Positions 1 to 9,482 are shown, numbered from the stretch's first letter. The stretch is 53,836 bases of DNA from Chloroflexota bacterium (GCA_003696565.1 RFHA01000206.1:1-53836), one strand, 5' to 3'. A program made the numbers and translations. The notes: generated by a model from the letters alone, not told the origin.

Positions 1-154
1 ATTATTTTTATTCATTCTTCTCCAATGACTTGCAAATCATTCAACAAATACATAAAATAGGATTACAAAAACGTTAGCGATATATTCGGGTTATATAACA
101 CAAATATAATTCCAGACAATTGCTTAACACGATGTCTGAAGAAAGGCTTTAAGT

Positions 155-1444
155 ATGATTCATCAAGTTGTTACTCGTGTATCCCTCGATTCATTTAGAG
201 AACGTTCAGCCGGTAAAAAAGTGGTCATTCTTTATCCCTGGACAAGCTATAAAAACCTCTTTTTAGGGCATTTCCTTTCTGACCGAAAAGATGGCTTGCT
301 CTATTTTTGCATCTCAACTGGTCAAAATACCTTAAAAGCTTGGCTTAGCACAATGGTAGAAGAATTTGATGCAATGTTGGGCGGGTTTGGTGACCATTTA
401 AAACAAGCTCTCGATGGTGGGTCTGCTGGTGATTTAGGACGTGCCCTTGCCCACGATTTAGGGGCATATAGTAAAGACCCGTTAACTCTTTTCATTGATG
501 AGCTAGATCGTATTCCTTTTGATGATGATTTTAACGCTTTTATTGATGGATTAGTCACTAAAATGCCATCCAATGCTCAAATCGCCTTCAGTTCCCGCTT
601 GCTGACTTATCAACCTTGGTACAGTTTGATTGCCGCTGGAGAAGCTGTCGTCCTGGGAACAGAATACCGCAAAAATGACATTATGTTCACCGTAGAAGAC
701 CAACCCAAACCACAAATTGAGGTATATGGCTTTGGACGTGGTCATGCTGTGGTCAATGGTGAGGAAATTGAGAACTGGGATGGTGCCTTACCCCGTAATC
801 TGTTCTTCTATTTCATTGATAATCCGCTGGTCACACGGGATGATATTTTCGCCACATTTTGGCCCAATTTATCTGTGAAGGAAGCCACCAATGTGTTCCA
901 TGTTACCAAGCGCAAAATTAGTGAACGCATTAGTGCCAAGGTAGGAGACGGGGAAAATTACGAGCTGACTTTGTACTCCAGCGGGTTTTATATGCCATCT
1001 GATAAAGTTGTCCGTCATTATGATGTCGATGACTTCCAAGATGCTGTTGAACGTGCGACCATCAGCCATGACCCCAATGAACGCAAAATTTTGTATCGCC
1101 GGGCAATTGATTTATATAAAGCCCCCTTCTTAGAAACCATTGATATGCCTTGGGTAGAAGCCCGTCGCCACCACCTGAAACAACTTTATGCCCAAGCACT
1201 CACCGGTATGGCACGGTTGATGCAACAAGAGGGCAAACAAGAAGAAGCTTTAGGCTTTTTCATCCGTGCCGTAAAAGAAACTCCAGAACGTGAAGACATT
1301 CATCGTGAAATTATGCGCTTATATGCTGAGATGGGCATGGTAGAAGATGCCAAAAAGCAATATAAAGCCCTGGAAGATTATCTTAAGAAAGCACTCAAAA
1401 TAAAACCCTCTCAAGAAACTCGCGACCTACTCGCCACACTCTAA
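155..1444 (+). CDS. SARP/BTAD-family regulator with degenerate STAND ATPase region
   Basis: Predicted transcriptional regulator of 429 aa. Residues about 15-180 resemble the NTPase part of LAL/STAND regulators: a Walker B-like LFIDELD lies at 112-118, followed by an SSR sensor-like strand. The P-loop is missing; the expected glycine-lysine loop near residue 25-35 reads YPWTSYKN. Residues about 189-280 look like a winged-helix SARP DNA-binding domain, and 285-429 form the helical BTAD/TPR domain. The start follows an AAAGG site nine bases upstream. The gene is followed by its own terminator. Architecture is clear from sequence patterns; target genes and any ligand are unknown. The absent P-loop suggests it does not hydrolyse ATP in the usual way. 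Confidence 0.75.
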   Translation: MIHQVVTRVSLDSFRERSAGKKVVILYPWTSYKNLFLGHFLSDRKDGLLYFCISTGQNTLKAWLSTMVEEFDAMLGGFGDHLKQALDGGSAGDLGRALAHDLGAYSKDPLTLFIDELDRIPFDDDFNAFIDGLVTKMPSNAQIAFSSRLLTYQPWYSLIAAGEAVVLGTEYRKNDIMFTVEDQPKPQIEVYGFGRGHAVVNGEEIENWDGALPRNLFFYFIDNPLVTRDDIFATFWPNLSVKEATNVFHVTKRKISERISAKVGDGENYELTLYSSGFYMPSDKVVRHYDVDDFQDAVERATISHDPNERKILYRRAIDLYKAPFLETIDMPWVEARRHHLKQLYAQALTGMARLMQQEGKQEEALGFFIRAVKETPEREDIHREIMRLYAEMGMVEDAKKQYKALEDYLKKALKIKPSQETRDLLATL

Positions 1445-1455
1445 TTGTCTATAAA

Positions 1456-1488
1456 ACAGGGTGTGGGATGTATACACCCTGTTTTTTT
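1456..1488 (+). terminator. Rho-independent terminator
   Basis: Perfect 9-bp stem ACAGGGTGT/ACACCCTGT with a 9-nt loop, followed by seven T. It lies 11 bases after the SARP-like gene. An ATG in the loop (1468) is in frame with the next gene but cannot be its start. Confidence 0.92.
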
Positions 1489-1503
1489 CGCTATAATAAG
1501 CGA

Positions 1504-1947
1504 ATGACTGATGAACAATTACACCGAAAACGCAAACCAGCACCCCCAAAACAACCTAGCCTACCACCGGATCACATCGGGGTGTTGATTGCTGCACTCA
1601 TGATGGCGGTTTTAGGTTGGGGGGGCTTATTTATTCTAGTCAATACCACCTTACCCTACCTTGGACCTGAACTCTGGATGTTCTTCTTTTTAACCCTTAT
1701 CGCAATCAGTGGCACCGTATTGCCCGTAGTGCGATATATCAATATGCGCTTTGTCCGTGTGGACACACCACCACCGCCGGCTGGTGTATTAGTACGCCAA
1801 AGCGTGTGGATTGGGTTATTCGTCGTTATCTGTGCTTGGTTACAAATTTTGCGGATGCTTTCTTTGCCGATTATGTTTTTCGTTGGGTTGATTTTCGTTG
1901 TGCTAGAAACCTTCTTACGAACACGAGAGCGTCATGTCAATACATAA
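1504..1947 (+). CDS. Small multi-pass membrane protein, unknown function
   Basis: A 147-aa protein with a short basic, proline-rich cytoplasmic N-terminus (RKRKPAPPKQ) and about four hydrophobic segments, ending in a charged RTRERH tail. The start at 1504 is chosen because the longer in-frame ATG at 1468 sits in the loop of the preceding terminator. The 3' end overlaps selA by 14 bases, so the two are probably co-transcribed and translationally coupled. I do not recognise the family and see no catalytic motif. Any functional link to selenocysteine synthesis would be guesswork. Confidence 0.72.
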   Translation: MTDEQLHRKRKPAPPKQPSLPPDHIGVLIAALMMAVLGWGGLFILVNTTLPYLGPELWMFFFLTLIAISGTVLPVVRYINMRFVRVDTPPPPAGVLVRQSVWIGLFVVICAWLQILRMLSLPIMFFVGLIFVVLETFLRTRERHVNT

Positions 1948-3292
1948 TAAAAACTTGTTACGTGCTCTCCCTTCAGTGGATACGCTACTTAACCATTCAA
2001 CAGACCTCATTGTTCAATATGGGCGTGATGATGTTCGGGACGCAATCCGCGCCGTTTTAGACCAAACACGTCAGCAAATTATCAAAGATAATGATTTGTT
2101 GATTAACGAAATCAGCTTGTTATCCCAAGTTGCTGACTATCTCTTACAGCAAAACACGCCATCTTTACGCGAAGTTATTAACGCAACCGGGGTCATTATC
2201 CACACCAATTTAGGGCGTGCGCCACTGTCAAAATCTGCGTTACAGGCAATGCAAGCAGTTGCCACAGGATACAGTACGCTAGAATATAACCTTGAACAAG
2301 GCACCCGCGGTAGCCGGAATCAACACCTTGAGGACCTTCTAAAACAATTAACCGGAGCAGAAGCGGCGTTAGTGGTTAACAACAATGCCGCTGCAACTGT
2401 TCTAGCGTTATCTGCCCTGGCACACAATAAAGAGGTCATCGTTTCACGCGGGCAATTAGTAGAAATAGGTGGCGGATTCCGTGTACCAGAAATTATGCAA
2501 CAAAGTGGTGCTACTTTGGTAGAAGTTGGCACAACAAATAGAACCCGCGCAGCAGATTATCGCCGTGCCATTACAGAACAAACTGCCTTATTAATGCACG
2601 TTCATCCCTCTAACTTTAAGCAACTAGGATTTATTAAGGAAACACCATTACAAGAACTCGTCCATATTGCGCATGAACATGGTTTAATTGTCTTGGATGA
2701 TCTGGGCAGCGGCGCATTAATTGATACTGCTTTATATGGATTAGATCATGAACCAACTGTGCAAGAAAGTTTAGCTGCCGGATGTGATTTGGTAACATTC
2801 AGCGGAGATAAACTGCTAGGTGGACCGCAAGCAGGCATCATTTTAGGGCGAGGTGATCTGATCCAACAACTCAAACATCACCCACTAGCGCGGGCGTTCC
2901 GTGCCGATAAGTTATGCCTAGCCGCACTATATGCCACACTGCGCCATTACCGTCAGGGTAATGCGCTAGAAAACATCCCTATCTGGCAAATGATTACCCG
3001 TCCATTAACAGATATTAAAGCACAAGCATATGAGTGGGCACAAATGTTCAATGCTACCGTTCAACCAGGCGAATCAACCGTCGGCGGGGGCAGTTTACCA
3101 GGAGCAACACTCCCCACCTATCTACTGGCAATAAATCACCCACAACCCGATGTATTAACGGCTCAATTGCGCCAATTGTCGCCGCCAATTATCGCCCGTA
3201 TCACAGCTAACCATGTCGTGTTTGACCCGCGCACGATCTTACCTGAACAAACAACACTATTTACCCAATTATTGAAAGGTATCATCCTGTGA
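1934..3292 (+). CDS. selA: L-seryl-tRNA(Sec) selenium transferase
   Basis: SelA is a cytoplasmic PLP enzyme that converts seryl-tRNA(Sec) to selenocysteinyl-tRNA(Sec) using selenophosphate. The 452-aa length is normal for the family. The N-terminal helical domain is followed by the signature VINATGVIIHTNLGRAPLS (about 81-99), a glycine-rich cofactor region, LDDLGSG (about 264-270) and the PLP-lysine motif SGDKLLGGPQ with Lys293. It overlaps the upstream membrane-protein gene by 14 bases and the downstream M24 peptidase by 4 bases. No selB, selD or tRNA(Sec) gene is in the window, so the other parts must lie elsewhere if the pathway is complete. Confidence 0.95.
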   Translation: MSIHNKNLLRALPSVDTLLNHSTDLIVQYGRDDVRDAIRAVLDQTRQQIIKDNDLLINEISLLSQVADYLLQQNTPSLREVINATGVIIHTNLGRAPLSKSALQAMQAVATGYSTLEYNLEQGTRGSRNQHLEDLLKQLTGAEAALVVNNNAAATVLALSALAHNKEVIVSRGQLVEIGGGFRVPEIMQQSGATLVEVGTTNRTRAADYRRAITEQTALLMHVHPSNFKQLGFIKETPLQELVHIAHEHGLIVLDDLGSGALIDTALYGLDHEPTVQESLAAGCDLVTFSGDKLLGGPQAGIILGRGDLIQQLKHHPLARAFRADKLCLAALYATLRHYRQGNALENIPIWQMITRPLTDIKAQAYEWAQMFNATVQPGESTVGGGSLPGATLPTYLLAINHPQPDVLTAQLRQLSPPIIARITANHVVFDPRTILPEQTTLFTQLLKGIIL

Positions 3293-4509
3293 AACAAGAT
3301 ATTGATCGTCTCATGCAAGAGCGTGACCTTACAGCGATTTTGATCCCAGCAGATCACAATTATAGTCCTGCTTTAGATTATCTGGTTGGGCATGTGCATA
3401 TCACTGGCGGTTTCGCACTCAAAAAAATTGGAGAGTCTCCAGTTTTAATCGTCGGCATTATGGAAATTGAGGAAGCAGCCGCCACAGGATTAACTGTTTA
3501 TAGTGATAATCAATTCGGTTGGGCAGAAATTCGCGCATCTGATTATGAAAACCCTACTGCTGAATTTTGGGCGACCTGCCTTAAACAGCTTGGAGTCGAA
3601 GCTGGCAAAATCGGTATTTATGGTGTTGGCGAACTCAACTTATTATTGGCAATCCAGCAATATATGGCACAGAATCATCCACAATATCAACTCATCGGGG
3701 AAAAAGCCCCTACCCTGTTTGACCTTGCTGCTATGACCAAAGATGCCGATGAACTCATGCGGATTCGCTCTGTCGCAGAGCGTACCGTGTCCGTGCAACA
3801 AGCCACTTGGGATTTTATTCAACAACACCAAGCAGATGCTACAGAAACAGTTATTAAAGCAGATGGCTCACCGCTGACAATTGGCGATGTGCGTCGTTTT
3901 ATCCTGATCCAATTAATGGAACGTGGGTTAGAAGACACAGGGATGATCTTCGCACAGGGACGTGATGCAGGGTTCCCCCATAGTCGTGGGCAAGATCATA
4001 TGCCACTTAAACTTGGTCAACCGATTGTCTTTGACTTATTCCCACGTGAGCTTGGTGGTGGATACCATCACGACACCACCCGCACCTGGTGCATTGGCTA
4101 TGCCCCGCCAGAGGTGCAAAAAATCTATGATGATGTGATGACTGCGTTTGAGGTCAGCCTGGAAGCCTATGGCTTAAACAAGCCAACACATCTGATGCAA
4201 GAGGCAGTATTAAACTATTTTGAATCACAAGGACATCCCACCTCGCGCAATGATCCACAAACAACAGTCGGTTACATCCATAGTTTAGGGCATGGTGTTG
4301 GCTTAAAAATTCATGAAGCCCCACGCATTACACATTTAAGCAACGAAGACACATTCCAGGTTGGTCAAGTGATCACCATTGAACCCGGGTTATATTATCC
4401 TGAGCAAGGCATTGGCGTACGGATAGAGGATACATTTTACATCGCAGAAGATGGCTCGCTCATCAGCCTAACGCCCTTTAGAAAGGACTTGATTCTGCCC
4501 CTTTTCTAA
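3289..4509 (+). CDS. M24 family metallopeptidase (Xaa-Pro aminopeptidase/dipeptidase-like)
   Basis: A 406-aa pita-bread fold peptidase. The N-terminal creatinase-like domain spans about 1-160, and the catalytic domain carries the five dinuclear metal ligands: Asp in IVFDLFPRE, Asp in HHDTTRTW, His in SLGHGVGLKIHEAP, Glu in ITIEPGLYY and Glu in GVRIEDTF. The family cleaves N-terminal residues before proline, or Xaa-Pro dipeptides, in the cytoplasm. The start is GTG at 3289, with the coding region overlapping the selA stop by four bases (GTGA), which indicates translational coupling. The exact substrate (PepP or PepQ type) cannot be decided from sequence alone. Confidence 0.88.
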   Translation: MKQDIDRLMQERDLTAILIPADHNYSPALDYLVGHVHITGGFALKKIGESPVLIVGIMEIEEAAATGLTVYSDNQFGWAEIRASDYENPTAEFWATCLKQLGVEAGKIGIYGVGELNLLLAIQQYMAQNHPQYQLIGEKAPTLFDLAAMTKDADELMRIRSVAERTVSVQQATWDFIQQHQADATETVIKADGSPLTIGDVRRFILIQLMERGLEDTGMIFAQGRDAGFPHSRGQDHMPLKLGQPIVFDLFPRELGGGYHHDTTRTWCIGYAPPEVQKIYDDVMTAFEVSLEAYGLNKPTHLMQEAVLNYFESQGHPTSRNDPQTTVGYIHSLGHGVGLKIHEAPRITHLSNEDTFQVGQVITIEPGLYYPEQGIGVRIEDTFYIAEDGSLISLTPFRKDLILPLF

Positions 4510-4589
4510 TGTGGAGGTAAAACATTGTTTACAATTGGCGAGTATCTTAGATCAGATAAACCTGTTTAGTAGTGTGAGGATTAAACTTT

Positions 4590-5768
4590 ATGCCTCGTTA
4601 CATTAAATATCTAATTATTGCAGGGCTGTTAGTTGCCGCCGGCTATGTTTTGGGACTGGCGACAATTGACCGTTCCTCCCAACCAACACCAGAACCCTTC
4701 ACAGTAGAAACCGCGTATACCACACAACGAATTGCCAATGAACCACAACCAATGAGCAATTTCTCCGAGTTTGCTCAAATCGAATTGACAACAAATGAGG
4801 CACGGCGTGTAGATGTTTATAACCGTGTCGCACCGTCAGTTGTTTATATTGAAATTACACGCCGAAGCACAGCCTTAGTTGATGAGATCGGTAGTTCTGG
4901 TTCTGGCTTCGTCATTGACCAGCAGGGGCATATTGTGACAAATTATCATGTTGTACAAGGGGCAACAGAGATCATTGTAACGTTTTTTGATGGAACAATT
5001 ACCCGTGCTGAAATAATTGGTACAGATGCCGATTCGGATTTAGCGATCATCAAGGTTGATATTCCAGCAGAGCGACTGATTCCGGTTACGTTTGGCAATG
5101 TGGATGACCTACAAGTTGGTCAAGAGGTTGTTGCTATTGGTAGCCCATTTGGACAAAATTGGACATTAACCACAGGCATTATCAGCGCGACAAATCGTAT
5201 TATTCGCGGCTTGGGGGATTACAGTATCGGTTCCGCCATCCAAACAGATACCCCTATTAATCCTGGTAATTCTGGTGGACCGCTGCTTAATCTAAATGGC
5301 GAAGTTGTTGGGGTAAATTCACAAATTATCAGCGAAACGCGCAGTAACTCCGGTGTGGGGTTCGCTATCCCAAGTGATCTTGTAGTGCGCGTCGCGGAGG
5401 AATTAATCCGTGATGGTGAGGTAAGCTATAGCTTTATCGGTATCAGTGGTGGCGATGTTAGTTTACCAATTATCGAAGCACTCAATTTAGCCAATAACCA
5501 GCGGGGTGTTTTTGTAAGCAGTGTTGTGCGCAATACCCCTGCTGAAGAAGCGGGATTAAAACCACCAGAAATTGTTGGAACTGGTGCAAATGAACGCCTG
5601 TTAAGTGCGGATATTATTCTGGCAATTGATGGCACAGAGACTCCCTCTATGGCGGCGTTAATCTCTTATTTAGCGCGTGAAACCCGTCCGGGGGATACGG
5701 TTATCCTCACTGTTTTGCGTGATGGGGAGATTATCGAGCTGCCATTAACACTAGCCAAGCGCAACTGA
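4590..5768 (+). CDS. Membrane-anchored HtrA/DegP-type serine protease (S1C)
   Basis: A 392-aa envelope quality-control protease. An N-terminal hydrophobic anchor (about 5-24) and a proline/threonine-rich linker precede a trypsin-like domain with catalytic triad His120 (IVTNYHVV), Asp150 (DSDLAIIK) and Ser228 (NPGNSGGP). A single PDZ domain occupies about 285-390. This layout is that of membrane-anchored DegS/HtrA enzymes, acting outside the membrane on misfolded proteins. Upstream is a separate M24 gene 80 bases away, so it may have its own promoter. A second, shorter HtrA-like gene lies at the far right end of the window. Confidence 0.92.
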   Translation: MPRYIKYLIIAGLLVAAGYVLGLATIDRSSQPTPEPFTVETAYTTQRIANEPQPMSNFSEFAQIELTTNEARRVDVYNRVAPSVVYIEITRRSTALVDEIGSSGSGFVIDQQGHIVTNYHVVQGATEIIVTFFDGTITRAEIIGTDADSDLAIIKVDIPAERLIPVTFGNVDDLQVGQEVVAIGSPFGQNWTLTTGIISATNRIIRGLGDYSIGSAIQTDTPINPGNSGGPLLNLNGEVVGVNSQIISETRSNSGVGFAIPSDLVVRVAEELIRDGEVSYSFIGISGGDVSLPIIEALNLANNQRGVFVSSVVRNTPAEEAGLKPPEIVGTGANERLLSADIILAIDGTETPSMAALISYLARETRPGDTVILTVLRDGEIIELPLTLAKRN

Positions 5769-5801
5769 TTGATCTATAGCACCACTCAGTAGTTGATCAT
5801 T

Positions 5802-5838
5802 AAAGCACCTGTGTTACTATCAATAGCCAGGTGTTTTT
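5802..5838 (+). terminator. Rho-independent terminator after the HtrA gene
   Basis: Stem CACCTG (5806-5811) / CAGGTG (5828-5833), extended by A-T and G-T pairs, followed by TTTTT. It lies 37 bases after the protease stop. The GTG at 5831, in frame with the next gene, is inside the stem. Confidence 0.82.
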
Positions 5839-5866
5839 GTTTTATCATCAAAAGGAGCGATTAAAG

Positions 5867-6871
5867 ATGTCTGAATTACCAGCAACTTACCGGAAAGTTG
5901 TTGTAACACGTCCCAGCCGAGACTTTCGTGCTGCCACTGACATCGTAGAAGTGCCAATGCCAAAACCAGGTCCTGGTCAGTTACTTATTAAAACACTTTA
6001 TGCGGGGGTTAATGCGTCTGATCTTAACATCTCTGCTGGGTTTTATTTCGCTGATGAACCGCCATTCGATACAGGCGTTGAGGCAACCGGGGAAGTCGTG
6101 GCGGTTGGAGCAGATGTCAATGGTTTTAAAGTTGGGGATCATGTGCTTTCTGTCATGTTAGGTGGTGGATACCGTGAATATAACATTGTTGATGCTGCCA
6201 TGGCGATCCCGATTCCACAAGCCACCCCAGAAATCACCGCCACCGCAGTGGGTGCATTAACAGCATTAATGGCATTAGATATTGCTGGCGAAATGCGTAG
6301 TAATGAGATTGTTTTGATTACAGCGGCAGCGGGCGGCGTAGGTAATTTCGCTGTGCAAATTGCTAAACAAGCTGGCAATCACGTCATTGGCACATGCAGC
6401 ACACCTGAGAAAGCCGAAGAATTGCGTCGCTTAGGTTGTGATCGTGTGATTGTATATACACAAGAGGACATGAACACAGTATTACAAACCGAATATCCGC
6501 AAGGTGTTAATCTGGTGCTAGAAGGTGTTGGAACAGATCAATTTGATAGCAGTGTTGCCAATTTAGCAAAACTCGGACGTGTGGTTATCATCGGGTTTAT
6601 CAGTGAATACAAAGGTGAGCCACAGGTCATTACTGCCCCAAGAATTTATCATCAATTACTTTGGAAATCAGCCACCTTACGCGGCTTCCTCTATTCTGAC
6701 TATCCAGAGCGCATCCCGGAATATTTAGGGCAAGTGATGCAGCTTGTGTTAGAAGGTAAATTAACCGCCCTGGTGGATGACACCCCATTCTATGGTGTGG
6801 AACAAGTGGCAGATGCTGTTGAACATCTGCACAGTGGCAAGAACAAAGGCAAAGTGCTTGTTCGGTTTTAA
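5867..6871 (+). CDS. Zinc-free quinone oxidoreductase / MDR-family NADPH reductase
   Basis: A 334-aa medium-chain dehydrogenase/reductase. The GroES-like catalytic domain (about 1-130) lacks the cysteine and histidine zinc ligands of alcohol dehydrogenases. The Rossmann domain contains AAAGGVGNFAVQIAK, the AxxGxxG nucleotide-binding motif typical of NADPH:quinone reductases and the prostaglandin reductase-3 (ZADH2) branch. The ATG at 5867 is preferred because AAGGAG stands nine bases upstream; the longer GTG start is in a terminator. Expected to reduce quinones or enones with NADPH. The substrate is not predictable. Confidence 0.87.
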   Translation: MSELPATYRKVVVTRPSRDFRAATDIVEVPMPKPGPGQLLIKTLYAGVNASDLNISAGFYFADEPPFDTGVEATGEVVAVGADVNGFKVGDHVLSVMLGGGYREYNIVDAAMAIPIPQATPEITATAVGALTALMALDIAGEMRSNEIVLITAAAGGVGNFAVQIAKQAGNHVIGTCSTPEKAEELRRLGCDRVIVYTQEDMNTVLQTEYPQGVNLVLEGVGTDQFDSSVANLAKLGRVVIIGFISEYKGEPQVITAPRIYHQLLWKSATLRGFLYSDYPERIPEYLGQVMQLVLEGKLTALVDDTPFYGVEQVADAVEHLHSGKNKGKVLVRF

Positions 6872-6978
6872 AGAGTGTGGCAAACTGCGCTTATTTTTAT
6901 GACAGATATTATACGTCTATGTATGTTACTTTTGCTATACTATACGGGGATAAAAATTAGTTTGAGAGAGTTCATTCT

Positions 6979-8391
6979 ATGACCAAAATAGGCACGCCAG
7001 ACAATCCACTTCGAGTCGCTATTATCGGATCAGGACCATCCGGGTTTTATGCCGCAGAGCATTTACAAAAACAAAAAGACCTAACAGTCCACATCGATAT
7101 GTTTGATAAGCTACCTACCCCCTTTGGCTTAGTACGGGGTGGTGTCGCACCAGATCATCAAAAGATCAAATCCGTGACAAAAGTTTATGATCGAATAGCC
7201 CAAAAAGAAAACTTCCGTTTTTTGGGGCATGTCAAGTTTGGCGTAGATGTCACCCGTGCTGACCTAGAGCAATATTATCATGCCATTATTTATGCAGTCG
7301 GCGCACAATCTGATCGCTCATTAGGTATTCCTGGAGAAGATTTAGTCGGCAGTCATGCTGCAACTGAATTTGTTGGTTGGTATAATGGGCATCCTGAATA
7401 TCGTGATCTGACGTTTGATTTAACGCAAGAAGCGGTTGCGGTTATCGGCGTGGGGAATGTTGCAATGGATGTGACACGCATCCTTGCTCGTAGTCAAGCC
7501 GAATTAAAAGAAACAGACATTGCTGACTATGCACTAGAAGCTCTTGCTAATAGTAATATCAAAACAATCTATATTCTTGGGCGGCGTGGACCTGCACAGG
7601 CAGCTTTTACCAATCCAGAGATCAAAGAACTGGGGGAAATGGAAGAAGCAGACCTGATCATCGCGCCGGAAGAACTTGAATTAGACGAATACAGCCAAGC
7701 ATACCTCGCTAGTGATACCGCTGATAAAAAAGACATTCGCAACGTTGAAATTATGCGAGAGCTGAGTGCACGCCCGCCGCAGGGTAAACCTAAAAAGATC
7801 GTGCTGCGTTTTTTGGTCTCACCGGTTGAACTCATTGGCACAAATCGTGTTGAAGCAATTAAGATCGTCAAGAATGAACTATACCAAACTGAACGCGGCG
7901 ACATCCGCCCACGCCCAACTGATCAAACTGAGGTTATTCCTGTTGGACTCGTATTCCGGTCTGTGGGGTATTTAGGGGTAGCTTTACCAGATGTTCCCTT
8001 TTATGAAAAATGGGGGATCATCCCCAATAAACAAGGGCGTGTTGTTCAAGCGTTTGGCAGTGACGATGTTTTAACCGGGCATTATGTGGTTGGATGGATC
8101 AAACGCGGACCAAGCGGCATCATCGGGACAAACAAACCTGATTCCGTGGAAACAGTTGAATGCCTGCTTCAAGATATGTCAACAAATCAGCTCCTCGCAC
8201 CATCTCAAACAGATATTGTTGATCTACTCAAAGATCGCGGGGTTCGCTTTATAGATTACCAAGATTGGCAAATTTTAGATCAACTAGAGTTAGAACGGGG
8301 TGCAAAAGTAGGTAGACCGCGTCTTAAGTTCACAAGCATTACTGACATGCTAGAAGCCCTAGACAAGTATAAAACGCCAATCAAGAAATAG
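6979..8391 (+). CDS. fprA: FprA-type ferredoxin/adrenodoxin-NADP+ reductase
   Basis: A 470-aa FAD flavoprotein of the adrenodoxin-reductase family, transferring electrons between NADPH and ferredoxin. Visible signatures are the FAD-binding GSGPSGFYAAEHL near residue 17, the family motif FGLVRGGVAPDH (about 50-61), the NADP-binding GVGNVAMDVTRIL (about 157-169) and the C-terminal GWIKRGPSGIIGTNK that contacts FAD and NADP. Length matches mycobacterial FprA. It stands alone with its own terminator. The ferredoxin partner is not encoded nearby. Confidence 0.92.
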   Translation: MTKIGTPDNPLRVAIIGSGPSGFYAAEHLQKQKDLTVHIDMFDKLPTPFGLVRGGVAPDHQKIKSVTKVYDRIAQKENFRFLGHVKFGVDVTRADLEQYYHAIIYAVGAQSDRSLGIPGEDLVGSHAATEFVGWYNGHPEYRDLTFDLTQEAVAVIGVGNVAMDVTRILARSQAELKETDIADYALEALANSNIKTIYILGRRGPAQAAFTNPEIKELGEMEEADLIIAPEELELDEYSQAYLASDTADKKDIRNVEIMRELSARPPQGKPKKIVLRFLVSPVELIGTNRVEAIKIVKNELYQTERGDIRPRPTDQTEVIPVGLVFRSVGYLGVALPDVPFYEKWGIIPNKQGRVVQAFGSDDVLTGHYVVGWIKRGPSGIIGTNKPDSVETVECLLQDMSTNQLLAPSQTDIVDLLKDRGVRFIDYQDWQILDQLELERGAKVGRPRLKFTSITDMLEALDKYKTPIKK

Positions 8392-8394
8392 CGC

Positions 8395-8424
8395 AAGGGG
8401 GTGGCAAATCAGCCGCCCTTTTTT
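8395..8424 (+). terminator. Rho-independent terminator after fprA
   Basis: Imperfect GC-rich stem AAGGGGGTGGC / GCCGCCCTT with a 6-nt loop, followed by a run of six T. It begins four bases after the fprA stop codon. Confidence 0.82.
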
Positions 8425-8495
8425 CTACCGTTAACCCAAAATGGAAACTAGATATATACTAAAAACACCTGATAATCTATTTTTGTTCATCAACC

Positions 8496-9233
8496 ATGGC
8501 TCAAATCACACTTAAATTTTACGGGGAAATCAATTTTTTCCTGCCGCAGTCCCATCGAGGTCACACCTATCAACCACTACTGAATTACAAAACATCTATC
8601 AAGGACTTTATCGAAGCACTTGGTATTCCACACCCAGAAATTGGAGAATTGTTAGTCAATAACCAAGCTGTCGGGTTTGATTATCAGTTGCTAGAAGATC
8701 AAGCCTATTCGATTGCCGTTTATGCACGCACCTTGAAAGACAGCACACAACTACGCCCCCCATTAATCGATAAGCCACGCTTTATTTTGGACACGCATTT
8801 GGGACGCTTAGCAAATCTGCTGCGGATGATGGGGTTTGATACACTCTATCGCAACGATTATCCTGATGACGAGCTTGCGTATGTTTCACACCATGAGCAA
8901 CGTGTGTTATTAACGCGCGATATTGGTGTATTAAAGCGTAGCCTTGTCATTTATGGGCGGTTTATCCGAGAGACCAATCCCCATAAGCAAATCGTGGAAG
9001 TGCTGCACGCTTTCAATTTATTACCACATATTTCACCATTCAAGCGTTGTATAAAATGTAACGGGATGCTGAATCCCGTCAAAAAAGATGAGATTATTAA
9101 CCTCATACCAGAAAATAGTGCCCGTCATTTTGAGATATTTCATCAATGCACAACCTGCAATCAAGTCTATTGGAAAGGCTCCCACTATGACAAAATGCAA
9201 TCTTACATTGAGGCGGTTATCAATTTGACATGA
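8496..9233 (+). CDS. Ubiquitin-like/Mut7-C RNase domain fusion protein
   Basis: A 245-aa two-domain protein. Residues about 1-80 match the Mut7-C ubiquitin-like (beta-grasp, MoaD/ThiS-like) domain. Residues about 93-240 match the Mut7-C RNase domain: FILDTHLGRLANLLRMMGFD with its acidic residue, LLTRD (second acidic patch) and a C-terminal zinc ribbon with CIKC and CTTC pairs. Mut7-C is a PIN-like ribonuclease fold, so RNA cleavage is inferred. The ubiquitin-like domain lacks a terminal GG, so it is probably a binding rather than a conjugating module. Biological substrate unknown. It is monocistronic, with a terminator upstream. Confidence 0.85.
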   Translation: MAQITLKFYGEINFFLPQSHRGHTYQPLLNYKTSIKDFIEALGIPHPEIGELLVNNQAVGFDYQLLEDQAYSIAVYARTLKDSTQLRPPLIDKPRFILDTHLGRLANLLRMMGFDTLYRNDYPDDELAYVSHHEQRVLLTRDIGVLKRSLVIYGRFIRETNPHKQIVEVLHAFNLLPHISPFKRCIKCNGMLNPVKKDEIINLIPENSARHFEIFHQCTTCNQVYWKGSHYDKMQSYIEAVINLT

Positions 9234-9332
9234 CCCGACCACACATCATCACAGGATAATGCCGTTGGTATTTCCTGACACATTATAAGTGGGGTTAACC
9301 ATCGCACGGTGTTCCTCAACCCCATCTCATCA

Positions 9333-9365
9333 ATGCTCATATGCAAGATGACCATTCATGAGCAT
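9333..9365. repeat. Intergenic inverted repeat ATGCTCAT/ATGAGCAT
   Basis: The 249-base gap between the Mut7-C gene and the ArsC-like gene contains a perfect 8-bp inverted repeat (9333-9340 and 9358-9365) with a 17-nt loop. A second, weaker pair TATCTAC/GTAGATA follows at 9367-9410. There is no T tract. It could be an operator or leader hairpin, or chance. Confidence 0.35.
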
Positions 9366-9482
9366 CTATCTACAATCCAATAAGATTGCCTGAGAATATT
9401 AGAGTAGATAAAATAAAGAGGATAAAAGTTTGATAATATCTACAACATAAAAAGCAGTGTGCTTTATAGCACGGAGATTTTG

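Noticed and set aside
1468-1503. Upstream ATG for the small membrane protein
   Set aside because: It lies in the loop of the preceding rho-independent terminator; the ATG at 1504 is a better start.
6913-6941. Promoter before fprA
   Set aside because: TATACT at 6936-6941 fits a -10 box, but no acceptable -35 hexamer occurs at a normal distance.
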